A stretch of 64,000 bases of DNA from assembly GCA_037693485.1 (NCBI GenBank), contig CM075348.1, positions 30,746,501 through 30,810,500 on the forward strand. The letters are read 5' to 3'. The position numbers and the translations under genes are program-made. Position 1 is the stretch's first letter; each line of letters starts with the position of its first letter. The notes below the pieces were generated by a model. It had not been told where the DNA came from. It was given only the letters and a program-made list of their open reading frames with translations, and made no database searches. The stretch is from Kitagawia praeruptora. Lineage: Eukaryota; Streptophyta; Magnoliopsida; Apiales; Apiaceae. This document shows positions 1 through 9,836 of the stretch, one piece after another.

Positions 1-807
1 ATCAACTGTTCTTTTTCCGACTAGTATACTACACACTGTTATGAAGTGATGAATAGACTACTATTACTAATGCAAAAATAATAGCTCCACTGCTCGATTA
101 TAATCAAATATCGTGTCCATAAAAAACAAATTATGCAATTGGTTCTGGTTACAATATATTTGGGGAAAAAAACATTTCGATTGTGACGGTAATTTGAAAG
201 GAATAAAGAATGACTCCAGCTAGCAAATGATACTTCTCAGGCTATATTGAAACTGACTTCCTCATCAACTAACTTAGTTACTATAATACTACAATTTGGT
301 TAAATAGATTAACTTAATGAAGCCAAAACCTATATCAAGTTATATAACTGTAAGTAGATAAAAAGAGGTGTCCTCATTCTCGCTCAAAACAATTCAACTC
401 AGCAAATTAGTACTCCTGGACCTAATAAGCATGTTCAGCAACAATGGGTTAAGAATAAAATGTAAAAGTAATCTCTAAAATCAAAAAATTCAAGCACAAA
501 ACAAGATGACCTAATTAGTGCTAGATTAAACTATTTTCCAAACTTTTAAGTAAATTCGAAGAAAAACATGACCTAATTAGCATATTTTTGTATTGTCAAT
601 TAGGAAACGATTATTAACCTAACTTCCATCACTACTATTTTTAAACACCATAACAAACAATCTGTATATATATATCGTAAGACTGGCGCTTATATAAAGA
701 AAAATAGATTAGAGAGAGAGAGGGAAAGAGGGAGGGACAGAGAGAGAGAGGGAGCGAGGGAGAGAGCGAGAGAGAGAGGGAGGCAGAGAGAGAGAGAGAG
801 AGAGAGT

Positions 808-844
<37 letters not shown>

Positions 845-858
845 GATTAATGACTTAC
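1..858 (-). other. Part of intron 1 of the GTG/COLD1-like gene
   Basis: This stretch lies downstream (minus strand) of the GTG/COLD1-like first exon and begins with a good splice donor (GTAAGT, 853-858). I find no second exon of that family in any minus-strand frame, so the first intron must be at least 858 bp and the remaining exons lie left of the window. Apart from the GA repeat at 711-842 it is AT-rich and otherwise featureless. Confidence 0.6.
711..842. repeat. (GA)n microsatellite
   Basis: About 130 bp of almost uninterrupted GA/GAGG repeats (CT on the gene strand), sitting 17 bp inside intron 1 of the GTG/COLD1-like gene. The Ser/Leu-rich open frame across it is repeat translation, not a gene. 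Confidence 0.95.
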
Positions 859-1073
859 TCTTTGGAGAGAATAGGAATGATTTCGAAAAGAACGAGCTGA
901 AAGAGATTACAAGAGAAAGCGAAGACGACGCTGAAGATGATCTGAACAAGGACTTGTTTCTCTTCGTACTCTTTGTACAATCTCTGATTAAGAAACCAAA
1001 TCCCAGCCCAACCAAGTAGTAATAGTGAACCAACCACAACTACTCCTTCGTAGATCGCCCATCCCCAGCCCAT
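859..1073 (-). CDS. GTG1/GTG2/COLD1-type (GPCR-type G protein) membrane protein, exon 1, partial
   Basis: The exon encodes 71 residues plus two bases of a split codon. It starts MGWGWAIYEG and contains LYKEYEEKQVLVQIIFSVVF, which matches the highly conserved N-terminus of plant GTG1/GTG2 and rice COLD1 as I know them. Two hydrophobic segments are visible (about residues 7-29 and 41-66), separated by the charged KEYEEK stretch; the family has eight to ten membrane passes. The exon ends at a GT donor after ...ILSK plus GA, just where the family's conserved core continues. These proteins sit in the endoplasmic reticulum, Golgi or plasma membrane and have been tied to abscisic acid and cold signalling or anion flux. 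Only exon 1 is in the window, so intactness cannot be judged. Confidence 0.9.
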
Positions 1074-1260
1074 CGAGATCTCTCCTCCCCCCTCCCACTT
1101 TCTAGTTTCACACTCTATATATCTCTCTCTGATTTTACGCCCTGCTTACCGTTAATTCGCACTTAAGTGTTTAATTACATTTTCCCTTAATTTTTATTTG
1201 AATCGAGTAATTGACAAAAAATACTCCAACATCTTTTTGCTATGTATCAACTGAAAACTG
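1074..1260 (-). promoter_or_regulatory. 5' leader and proximal promoter of the GTG/COLD1-like gene
   Basis: Directly upstream of the minus-strand ATG is a pyrimidine/purine-biased leader (CT-rich on the + strand, 1077-1130), typical of plant 5' UTRs. A TATATA stretch at about 1116-1122 could serve as TATA element, but its spacing to the start is short. The promoter call rests on position alone. Confidence 0.4.
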
Positions 1261-1269
1261 AATGTATAA

Positions 1270-1631
1270 CAGCATCTCCTAGACTCTCTTAGCTCACTCC
1301 TAAATATATTATAAATAAATAAGCTTTTAGCAAGTTATTATATTGATTTGTGTGTTAACTCCAACAATGCTCTCTATTATGGCTCTTTATTTTATATTTT
1401 ATTCATATTTCAATTCCACTTGGACAAACAATCAATAAATGAAAGAGAAGAATCACTATTTTACTAATAAAATATTAAGTTAAGAGCTACTAGTTGCTCC
1501 TAAAATAGAGGAGAGAGAAGAAGCTCTTAACTTTTTAAAGAGCCTCTAAGAGTCTCTTGGAGCTTGATTTTTATTCTCTCTCCTCATTTTTTGAGTTAAG
1601 AGCTACAATAGAGAGCCTCTTCGAGATGCTC
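1270..1631. mobile_element. Tourist-like (PIF/Harbinger) MITE
   Basis: A 362-bp element with imperfect terminal inverted repeats (CAGCATCTC on the left, GAGATGCTC on the right), flanked on both sides by the trinucleotide TAA (1267-1269 and 1632-1634). Short inverted terminal repeats starting near GAGCATCTC with a TAA duplication fit Tourist-type MITEs. The interior has self-similar TTAAGAGCTACTAG-like stretches and no coding capacity. The element at 57787-58126 has the same termini. Confidence 0.75.
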
Positions 1632-1999
1632 TAAGGATTAAACATTCTAAAAATGTTTAGTCAATAGGGATAAACACCTATTTTCACTTTGACTTGAAAA
1701 TTAATAATAATCTTTCATAATTTATTTCTTCATCAAAACTGATCGAGAATTAATGAATTATTGATTTTATTAGTTCAATGATTTGATTGATGTAACTTGT
1801 AAGTAATATATTCGAGTATTCGATCTGTAATTCAAGAGCTCCAACTCGTTTAAGTGAATTCGAGCTTGGTCTCATTTCGTATATGTTTAAATTTATTTAA
1901 TTAAATGAACGGAATTGAATCTCAAATGTATTGAATGTGATTAGAATTTGGTTGGAACTCAAAATTTTAATTTGAATTTGAACTCGATCTTGTTTAAAA
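1632..1999. other. AT-rich intergenic sequence
   Basis: No gene, repeat boundary or RNA signature that I can support. Confidence 0.4.
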
Positions 2000-2028
2000 C
2001 TAGCTTTATATCCCGTGCGAGGTACGGG
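2000..2028 (-). mobile_element. Helitron-like 3' terminus (minus orientation)
   Basis: Read on the minus strand, a GC hairpin (CCCGTACCTCGCACGGG, 2012-2028) is followed after 8 nt by CTAG and then T. This is the hallmark of a Helitron 3' end: short stem-loop, about 10 nt, CTRR, inserted before T. The body would extend to the right. I did not find a matching 5' TC terminus, so the size is unknown. Confidence 0.6.
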
Positions 2029-2175
2029 TATACTCCAGATATGCTTAATGACTTTGCGTATATTTGAATATTAGCATGTTAATGCAATATATGTTGTGTC
2101 TGTGAGCGCCAGATTTCTTCGTTATTTATTGCTTAGTGTCAATCTCGAGTAGGCATGAATCTCTTACATGTACCA

Positions 2176-2685
2176 TTTAAGCTGTCATAAGAAAGAGATA
2201 ATGGATCGATGCATTTTCTGTTCCACTATAATTAAATATGTTAATATATAGGTGGTTAATGTGCATGCAATTTACCGCTCGAGCTTCGCTAGTAAAATCA
2301 TGTTATTATGTATTTATATTGTTTTGTAATTAAATGGTGCTTACAACATGTAAATGCTTAGTATGCAAAACATATCTAAGAAATATCTATTCATGATGAT
2401 TGATGTATGTACCACTAAAAATAAGTAAAATTTAAGTTGTCATAAGAAAGAGATAATGGATCGATGCATTTTCTGTTCCACTATAATTAAATATGTTAAT
2501 ATATAGGTGGTTAATGTGCATGCAATTTACCGCTCGAGCTTCGCTAGTAAAATCATGTTATTATGTATTTATATTGTTTTGTAATTAAATGGTGCTTACA
2601 ACATGTAAATGCTTAGTATGCAAAACATATCTAAGAAATATCTATTCATGATGATTGATGTATGTACCACTAAAAATAAGTAAAA
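2176..2685. repeat. 255-bp direct tandem duplication
   Basis: Two head-to-tail copies (2176-2430 and 2431-2685) that look almost identical; I see one difference at the start (AAGCTGTC versus AAGTTGTC). Each unit contains CCGCTCGAGCTTCGCTAGT, a palindrome followed by CTAG-T that itself resembles a Helitron 3' end in plus orientation. The near identity suggests a recent duplication. Confidence 0.9.
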
Positions 2686-2954
2686 TTTAATGTACCAGTC
2701 TCTTCTAACGAATGCTCAAATGATTGAGTTATGAGCATGTAAGAATTTATATTAGTAGTGACGGCCTGATCATCCACAACCGATTTGTGCATTTTGGCCC
2801 GGATTAAGAGATATGCGTAAGATATCAATTAATACACAAATTATAGTATCTGGCTTCTAAATCCAAGTAACTTGTTTCTACTAAAAAAAAATGCTTCATA
2901 ACTATGTACTATTCGAAATATTCTCAAATTTTTATAATATAATCAAAATTAATA

Positions 2955-3340
2955 TTAGTATAGTGATAAGGAATCTCACTTCTAAGTTAGAGGTCAATGA
3001 TTAAATTTCCATTAGAAACAATTTTGGTATCGTTAATATAATATATGAGGGGTAATTTAGTAATTTCATTATAATTAAATTGTCTCATGATATATTCATA
3101 ATGAGTTTTATAATATATCCAAAATTAATGTTTAGTATAGTGGTAAGGAATCTTTTTTTTTAAGTTAGAGGTCAAGGGTTCAATTCTCGTTAGAGACAAT
3201 TTTTTTAGCATTAATATAATATATGAGGGTTTTCTCATGATATATTAATAATGAGTTTAAATTCAAAACTCATGTCTAGCATAATGGTAAGGATTCTCAC
3301 TTACAAGTTAGAGGTCATGGGTTCAATTCTCACTTAAAAC
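2955..3340 (+). repeat. Three tandem tRNA-like (SINE-type) units
   Basis: Three degenerate copies, starting near 2958, 3133 and 3275, each with an A-box-like TAGYATARTGGTAAGGA and, about 35 nt later, a B-box-like GGTTCAATTCTC (best in copies two and three). This is the layout of a tRNA-derived SINE head. Each copy is followed by a similar AT-rich tail (ATTAATATAATATATGAGG). They lie inside the putative Helitron region. Confidence 0.5.
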
Positions 3341-3437
3341 AATTTTTTTTTCATTAATATAATATAGGAAGGGTAAATTAGTAATTTCACGTTGATTAAA
3401 TTGTCTCACAAAACCTCATGTTGTGCTATTAATAATA

Positions 3438-3466
3438 CTAGCATAATAGCCCGTGCGAGGCACGGG
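3438..3466 (-). mobile_element. Second Helitron-like 3' terminus (minus orientation)
   Basis: On the minus strand CCCGTGCCTCGCACGGG (3450-3466), a perfect 7-bp stem with a 3-nt loop, is followed by CTATTATG and CTAG-T at 3438. The terminus closely resembles the one at 2000-2028. The element body would lie to the right of 3466. Confidence 0.6.
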
Positions 3467-3970
3467 TCATTTCTAGTATTGTTGAACATCGCGAAAATGT
3501 GTATTATTTGAATAATTTGATGATATTTTTATACATTAGAAATATATGAAACAAATTTGGAACTTGTATGTAAGGAATGCACGATCACCAAAAGTATGGG
3601 TGAATACCGTTGTGGCTTCTGATGCCAAAACAACTTCTTCCTCGACCTTCAATACTCGACCTTCAATAGGCAAATATGTCTTTGCAAGCATTTAAAAGGA
3701 AATAACTATGCAACAAATAATTGAATGCTTTCATGTTTGAAATTTTAGACATTTTAAAATACATTTAAAAATTACAAGACCTTAATTATTGTAACATACA
3801 AGATCTTACTTATTAAGTTAAATTCTGAGGTACTCCCTTTGTTCTCCTATTATATATAAAAGAAGATACACTGTTATATAGCATTATATACATGATCTTA
3901 ATCATAGTATCGTCTCATAACTCAATAATATATTTTATTTAATTATTTAAACTGATAACCGACATGGAGT
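3467..3970. other. Non-genic stretch with one possible captured fragment
   Basis: Within the presumed Helitron body, the minus strand at about 3550-3665 reads open for roughly 38 codons (PIEGRVLKVEEEVVLASEA...). This could be a captured host gene fragment, but I cannot identify it. The rest is AT-rich and featureless. Confidence 0.3.
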
Positions 3971-3976
3971 ACAAAT

Positions 3977-4003
3977 CTCTCTCTCTCTCACACACACACA
4001 CAC
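3977..4003. repeat. (CT)n(CA)n microsatellite
   Basis: A short compound dinucleotide run, TCTCTCTCTC followed by CACACACACA, just left of the MITE at 4011. Confidence 0.85.
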
Positions 4004-4010
4004 ATATAAA

Positions 4011-4426
4011 GGGTCCCCTTCTAGAGAGGACCTCCTTACAGGGAGAATATGAGAGAACTACTAATTTTATATGATTCTATAGTAGAATCAAAGTTTTATT
4101 TTTTGGTTCTATAAAAAAAAGGTTTTTTTTTTTGGTTCTATAAAAAAAAGACCAATTTGATGATTCTATGATAGAACCAAACATTTATTTTATTTTTTTT
4201 AAAAAAAAAATTTATAAAAAAAATTAAAAAATCTGTCTGCTGACGTGGAAGGTCAAATTTTTTTTTCTTTTTAGAAAATTTTTTACCGAGAAAAAAAAAA
4301 TTTTCGAGGAAATTTTTTTTTTGCTTCTACTATAGAATCATAAAAAATACATGGTTCTCATATAAAATTAGTAGTTCTCTCATATTCTCCATATAAGGAG
4401 GTCCTCTCTAGAATAGAATAATGGCC
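4011..4426. mobile_element. MITE with long terminal inverted repeats
   Basis: The first and last 50-60 bp are inverted copies: CTAGAGAGGACCTCCTTA...GAGAATATGAGAGAACTACT on the left (from about 4020) and its reverse complement on the right (to about 4411), with GGG-CC type bases at the tips. The middle is A/T homopolymer-rich and non-coding. I could not fix a target duplication, so the superfamily is open; the inverted-repeat length suggests a Mutator-like MITE. Confidence 0.65.
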
Positions 4427-4970
4427 TATATATTATATATTTCAAATTTCCTTTCAAAACTTCACATCTTTCTTATTTCGCTAATTAAATTGCTATATTT
4501 TGTATATCATACAGTCTTATAAATAAACTATATATTATATATAATTATTAACCAATAATCGATATGTAATCCAAATCGTATTTGTATATTTTTTTTATAA
4601 ATTTTCTTAAAATTCATATTTTTAGTATGCCTATAGTTTAATTGATTCTAATTTGACCAACCAATTTTAATATAATTCATTTTTTATTAAATTTCACAAC
4701 AAAATTAACCACGGGCACTTCATATGTGGTGTTGTTAAAAAAATATTGGGAAATTCTCAATGGTACCACATTACCAGTGTACTTTTGGCTTTTGTCAGTG
4801 GTACCATTACTTTTTTGACTCCTCTAAACGGTACCCTTAACAAATTGACTTCTTAAAAGAAATACCATTATATTTGAAAAACGTTATTGAAACGTTAAGT
4901 AGGTTTGTTCAACCTAATTTTAAGTTAAAAACTATTCAGTTTAATGTGCCAAACATGCCCCATGTTCATA
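4427..4970. other. AT-rich intergenic sequence, possible TE fragment
   Basis: No gene. From about 4750 the sequence (GGGAAATTCTCAATGGTACC...) has repeated GGTACCATTA/GGTACCCTTA motifs that suggest the end of a transposon, without recognisable boundaries. Confidence 0.3.
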
Positions 4971-4973
4971 ATG

Positions 4974-5060
4974 TTTTTTTTTTTTTTAAGAACAAAAAGA
5001 TTTTATTAATATAAAAATATTGGAATTCAACCGGGACAAACCTTCTAATTGTTAATTACA
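4974..5060 (-). mobile_element. Truncated LINE/retroposon 3' end (minus orientation)
   Basis: A T15 run on the + strand is preceded, on the minus strand, by AATAAAATCTTTTTGTTCTT. On the minus strand this reads as a 3' UTR with a polyadenylation signal running into poly(A), as in 5'-truncated plant LINEs. No coding part remains. Confidence 0.4.
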
Positions 5061-6780
5061 ACATGATTGTGAAACAAAAATTGAACTAAACAAATAATCA
5101 TTTTATTTTTAGTTTGCTTAATACATAAATATCCAAATTTTTTAATGTAAAAAGTATTACAATGACATCTCGAATAACTCAACCTACTTGAACCCTGAAA
5201 CTAATAGCATCATAATTGATTTTTCAACCTACATCAACTCTAAAACTAATAACATCATTTGTAATCCAATGTTCTGAATTATCAATTATATCAATTCATA
5301 TCGGAGTTTTTTTATTTTTATGTTTTTAGTTTGTTTTGTTAGTCACATTTAGTTTTTCATGCTTTCATTTCCCAACCATGTACCATGTACTGACTTTTTG
5401 GCCCATTTTCATGGATTTGCGTGGATCAATTGGGTTTCTTGGTTATTAGCCTTGAAGTATTACCATTTTTTTTATGATTTTTTATATAAAAAATTAGCTA
5501 AAACATGCATAAATTATATAACATATGTAAGTATTTTAGCATTCGAACCCATTTTTAAGTTTAGATAATTAAAAATGATTTAAATCCGTATGTTCTTTAA
5601 TCCTTATATATAATTTTATCTAATTTTAATTATTAAAATTAAAATTTGTTTTTAAACTACTTGAACATAAATACAAATAAAAAAATGATTTATTGGATGA
5701 AATAACAAATTATTGAAATTTAATAATGTAATATTTTTTTTTGTTGATGATTGATCGATGATCATGACGGACCAACAAAATGATAGTTGTATTCATAGTA
5801 TTTTATTTAAAATATATCTCTTCCTTAATTCATTGGATGGATCAATTATTATTATTATTTGTAAATATTTTATTAAAAATAATAAAATAATTAATTTTGT
5901 TAATGGTGAGTGGTGACAAACTATCTCAAATTAGTTGATGAATTAATGGAGCAATGCTTTAATAAGTGGGGTCAAACATCTGACATCTCCTTCATCAAAA
6001 CAAAAATGGAAGTCTGGTTGTTTGCAATGGTGCAGAAAAGAATCTTAGGCAACCTCGTTTGATTAGTAGGGCTGTTGAAAATAACAAGATTACTCGTGTA
6101 TTTTTATGTAAAATAGTAGTGGTATTTTTGTAAATGCATATAATTATCTGTAATTACAATAATGTCCTTGTATATTTGTATGTAAAATTTTTTAATCTCA
6201 GGAAAATTTACCTGAGCTTAGCTCAGGAACCTTAATCTCTTTGAAAAATAGATGAAAAAATGTTTAATAAATTTGTTTTTAGAGAAAGTAGTTGTTTTCA
6301 ATTTTTTGTTGGAAACAGATCATCAAAATTCACCAAAAATATTATTGTATATTATTGCTAATAAATTATAATAATATTTATATAAAAAATATTATCAAAC
6401 AGTTATTTTATTTTCGGAACAACACTTTTTTAAATTGTATAACAATTTTTAACAGCAATATGAAATAAAAACTTAGTTATTAGCATCAGATATTAGCAAG
6501 AACATATTGAAAGTATCTTCGATATTGTTAACTGTATTAGTATCTTTTACTATTTAATTTTACTTTGTAAAATATGTTGATAACTTAAAATAAAGTGTAA
6601 TGAAGAAAATAATCATAAAAACAATGAATCCCATGTGAGAAAATATTTTTCGACTACAAATTAAATTATTTGATTATACAAATAAAATTTATCAATTAGT
6701 TGGACAAACATTTTATAAAATATTATATAACTTTTAAAAATAAATCAAAAATTTCCCTAAAAAAAATATACAAATCAAAA
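5061..6780. other. AT-rich intergenic sequence
   Basis: Over 1.7 kb with no convincing gene; the short open frame at 5359-5568 is low complexity and unlike any protein I know. At about 6190-6235 there is a palindromic TCTCAGGAAAATTTACCTGAG / CTCAGGAACC block similar to the one near 21153-21330, so a small MITE family may have an end here. Confidence 0.4.
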
Positions 6781-6898
6781 ACATAAAGTAATTTATGTCA
6801 CGCGTGAAGTGTCAAGCTTTTAACGAATTGTATGGGTAGGAATTAGATGCATCCGTATCTATTACCTACCCATTTCTTGGGAAAAACAAGAATCTAAC
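6781..6898 (+). promoter_or_regulatory. Proximal upstream region of thioesterase copy 1
   Basis: The roughly 100 bp before the ATG resemble the region before the second copy (53750-53840): both have GGAATTAGATGCATC / AGAATTAGATACATC and then CAAGAATC just before the start codon. The duplicated block therefore includes upstream sequence and probably the core promoter. No clear TATA box. Confidence 0.4.
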
Positions 6899-8855
6899 AT
6901 GGAGAAACAGTCCACAAGTTGCATTTCCCAAGACACAATCATCAAACAACAGACTCCAGAGCAGATTACCAGTCTTGCTGGTTTCTTCCAGAGGATTGGA
7001 GTCTCAGACACAATCCCAGTGAAGTATGACGTTAAAGATTATTTCTCCAACATAATACGAGGTCTGCTTCAGGTTGTTCATGTCCAAAGCGGCCGCGTAT
7101 CTTTCCTCCTCCGTGTCAAACCTGTTGTCACTGTAAACTACTCTGTTTCTCTTACTCTGTTTTTCTTTTTAAATATAATTTTGTTGTGTAAAATGTTAAT
7201 CAGACTTGTCTATATGTATGTATATTCGGCTTTTTTTAAATGCTTTGATGTTCCCTTGTTATGTAAATCATGCTTGTGTAGATAGATATGTTAGTGCTCC
7301 GTCACTTGAAAGTCTATTTTTGGGTCGATAATAATCCTTAGGGTCGATATTCTTTATTTGAGAATATTGGGCTTCCAGAGATTGAGATTTCTGATATTAC
7401 CGGAGTTTTAATAACATGTTGAGTTAAGAGTTACTATAGCACTAGGTTAAATTACTAGCTCTCGAAGGTTTGAGCTCTGATAGACTGATATGGAGTTAAG
7501 GTCTTACGAAGATGACTTGATGTTTTTTTCATGTTTATGTTAATTCTGAATTTCATTTTTTCAACTCTCCGTTTAATATTGCATCTGAAAATATGGGACC
7601 AAATATGGCAAAATTCCGACAAACTAAAGTTATGTGAGTTGATAATTTGAGCATTTGAAGTCGTGAATGCCCATGAACATACGGATTAGTGTGTCTTTGA
7701 GTGTTGTTTAATTCAAGTAGAATTGCATACAAATTACTCTTTCTTCCTTTTGATTAGCCCTCCAATTAAAACAGCTTGAACTTTGACACTCTTTGTTGTT
7801 TTAATATTACTCAAATTTTGGTAGAAGACTGATTTTTTCTCAATGGGGGTTTAGAATGTGTACGGAGGATTGCATGGTGGGGCATTAGCATCTGTCGCAG
7901 AGATGGTTGCAGTAGATTGTGCACGAACTGTTGTGGGCAAAGAAAAAGAACTTTTTCTTGGAGAATTGAGTAATTCTTACCTCTCTTCTGCACCACGCGA
8001 TGTAAGTTTGTTGCATTCAAGTAGTCAGACTCTTGATTGTTCATTTATGCTTGAAAGTTATTGATTAAGAGCTACACCATATTTTATTGAGATAACGATC
8101 ATTCTGCTACATTATCAAAAGAGTTTTTTTTAGCTTGTTCCCAAGCAGTTGATCTGAATATGTATTTCTTATAGCTCGTCAGAATATGTAGTTCTTATAT
8201 CTCATCATCAAATTTGTTAGTTTTTTGAGCTTTTTACTCTTTTAGGTCATTATGTCAATGTAAGAGGAATTCACAGCAAAATTAGGATGACAATATTTAG
8301 TTTTATTGGTTTCTCATTTAAGATTTGGAACACCTGGTGCAGTGGCTTGGTACCCGAGTATTTTTTTTCACAGTTTTCAGGTACAAACAGGCATCAAGGG
8401 TATACAACATTTTTTAAAGTAACATAAATGTTGCATTTGGTTGAATGAAAGGTCATGAGGCGGATTCGTAAAACCTTAAATACTTGTTAGACGTATATGC
8501 AATATATTTATCATCTCCTTCGTTCCATTCCTTCTGATTCACACATGAACCACTCTTCCCACACAAACTCGATTTTGTTTTGCAAGATTGTGTATACTTT
8601 AATTGTACCATGGTCCATTTTAGGCTGTGCGCCAACATGAACAACAGAATACACTTTGATTTGGTCAACTTACTGTGTTTTTTAATTTTATGCTTTATTC
8701 TAAATTTGCAGGCGGAGGTGGTAGTTAATGCCTCCGTTGTAAGGAGTGGAAGGAATTTAACTGTGATTGTAGTTGAGTTCAAAATGAAGGAATCTGACAA
8801 GCTGGTCTATACATCTCGTGCAACCTTCTATAATATGCCAGTCGCAAGCCTATGA
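6899..8855 (+). CDS. Hotdog-fold acyl-CoA thioesterase (ACOT13/PaaI-like), copy 1
   Basis: Three coding exons, 6899-7132, 7855-8001 and 8712-8855, join at in-frame GT-AG junctions to 174 residues. Exon 2 carries the family signature NVYGGLHGGALASVAEMVA (residues 79-97), the HGG motif of the PaaI/ACOT13 hotdog family. Asn79 matches the oxyanion-side Asn of human THEM2, and Glu94 sits where THEM2 has its catalytic Asp. Exon 3 holds the last strands (VVNASVVRSGRNLTVIVVEF) and the C-terminus ATFYNMPVASL. Such enzymes hydrolyse acyl-CoA thioesters as dimers or tetramers; plant members occur in cytosol or peroxisome, and the substrate here is unknown. The N-terminal 30 residues lack a clear targeting signal. 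A near copy lies at 53841-55308 with the same exon lengths (234, 147, 144 bp). It looks intact. Confidence 0.92.
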
Positions 8856-9836
8856 GTATTACGAAAACTTAGGTTAGATAATGTTTATTATTCATACAGA
8901 AATAGGTTCATCATTCATACAGAAATAGGTGCCAGTTTTAAGGTGAGAAAGCTGAATATGCAACACTTGTAAGGAACATGATTGGCCAATATGTTTGACT
9001 AGATGATGATGCCACTACAGAATCAGTGCCTGGACAAGAGCAACATACTTTGTAAGAGTTTGCTTCAATCGCTTTTAGGGAGTTGGTAAATCTATTTTGA
9101 TTCTTTCTTATTAAAGGTGTACTTAAATTCTTTGCCTGTGAATCGTGGCACTATCATTATCCTCTTCGATCTTTATATTGATAGAGGTGACAATCTAATC
9201 TTCACAGATTGGTCTTATATTGCATCGTATCTGGGTGAAGTTGCTATTGATTTCTCTATGACTGTATGTTGATTTCTAAAGATAAGTTATGATACCGGAG
9301 TTAGGATGTGCGCATGTTTGAAATTAGCTCTAGGGGCATTGCCACATTAGGTTAACCGTATATTTGAGCAGAATTGTAACAACTCTAGCCTTCATCTGTT
9401 AATAAAATCATGACCAGCTTCAGTTTCGGTAGCAAAACTCTCTTGATTCTTAGTTGAAAGTTTCTGTTGACAATCTTAAGTTCACTTGTCGATAGAGACC
9501 AATGAACAAGTAGTTAAAAACATATGCGGTTACAATCTACCCTGGTGTACATTCAAGAACAGAAACTGATTGCCAAGTGGCTCAAAAGTACCAGACGGTC
9601 CAGACTCTAATTGACATACACAGATTCACTCCTAAAATTATTATAAGCAAAACAGAGATGGTCACAATCTGTTTCACTTGGTGTGCAAACAAGAACAGAA
9701 ACTGCTGCCCAAGTGGCTCAAAAATACCAGGTTTAATCCAAATCCAGATACACTCTTCTTTACAGCCTGAAAGAAAATTAAAGATCTGATGATGGTACAG
9801 AAACCATGCAACATACAAGCGAATCTTGTTCAGAGC
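8856..9836. other. 3' flank of thioesterase copy 1 and intergenic space before HEI10
   Basis: Up to about 9420 this matches, with indels, the 3' flank of the second thioesterase (for example TTGGCCAATATGTTTGA at about 8980 and 55413), so it belongs to the duplicated block and probably includes the 3' UTR. From 9480 to 9800 two copies of a TGTACA/GTGCAAACAAGAACAGAAACTG-type motif lie about 120 bp apart, a short local duplication. The 3' UTR of HEI10 probably also lies here. No further gene. Confidence 0.5.

Noticed and set aside
641..1039. 132-codon frame rich in Ser and Leu
   Set aside because: Reading of the GA/CT microsatellite; it overlaps the real GTG exon in another phase.
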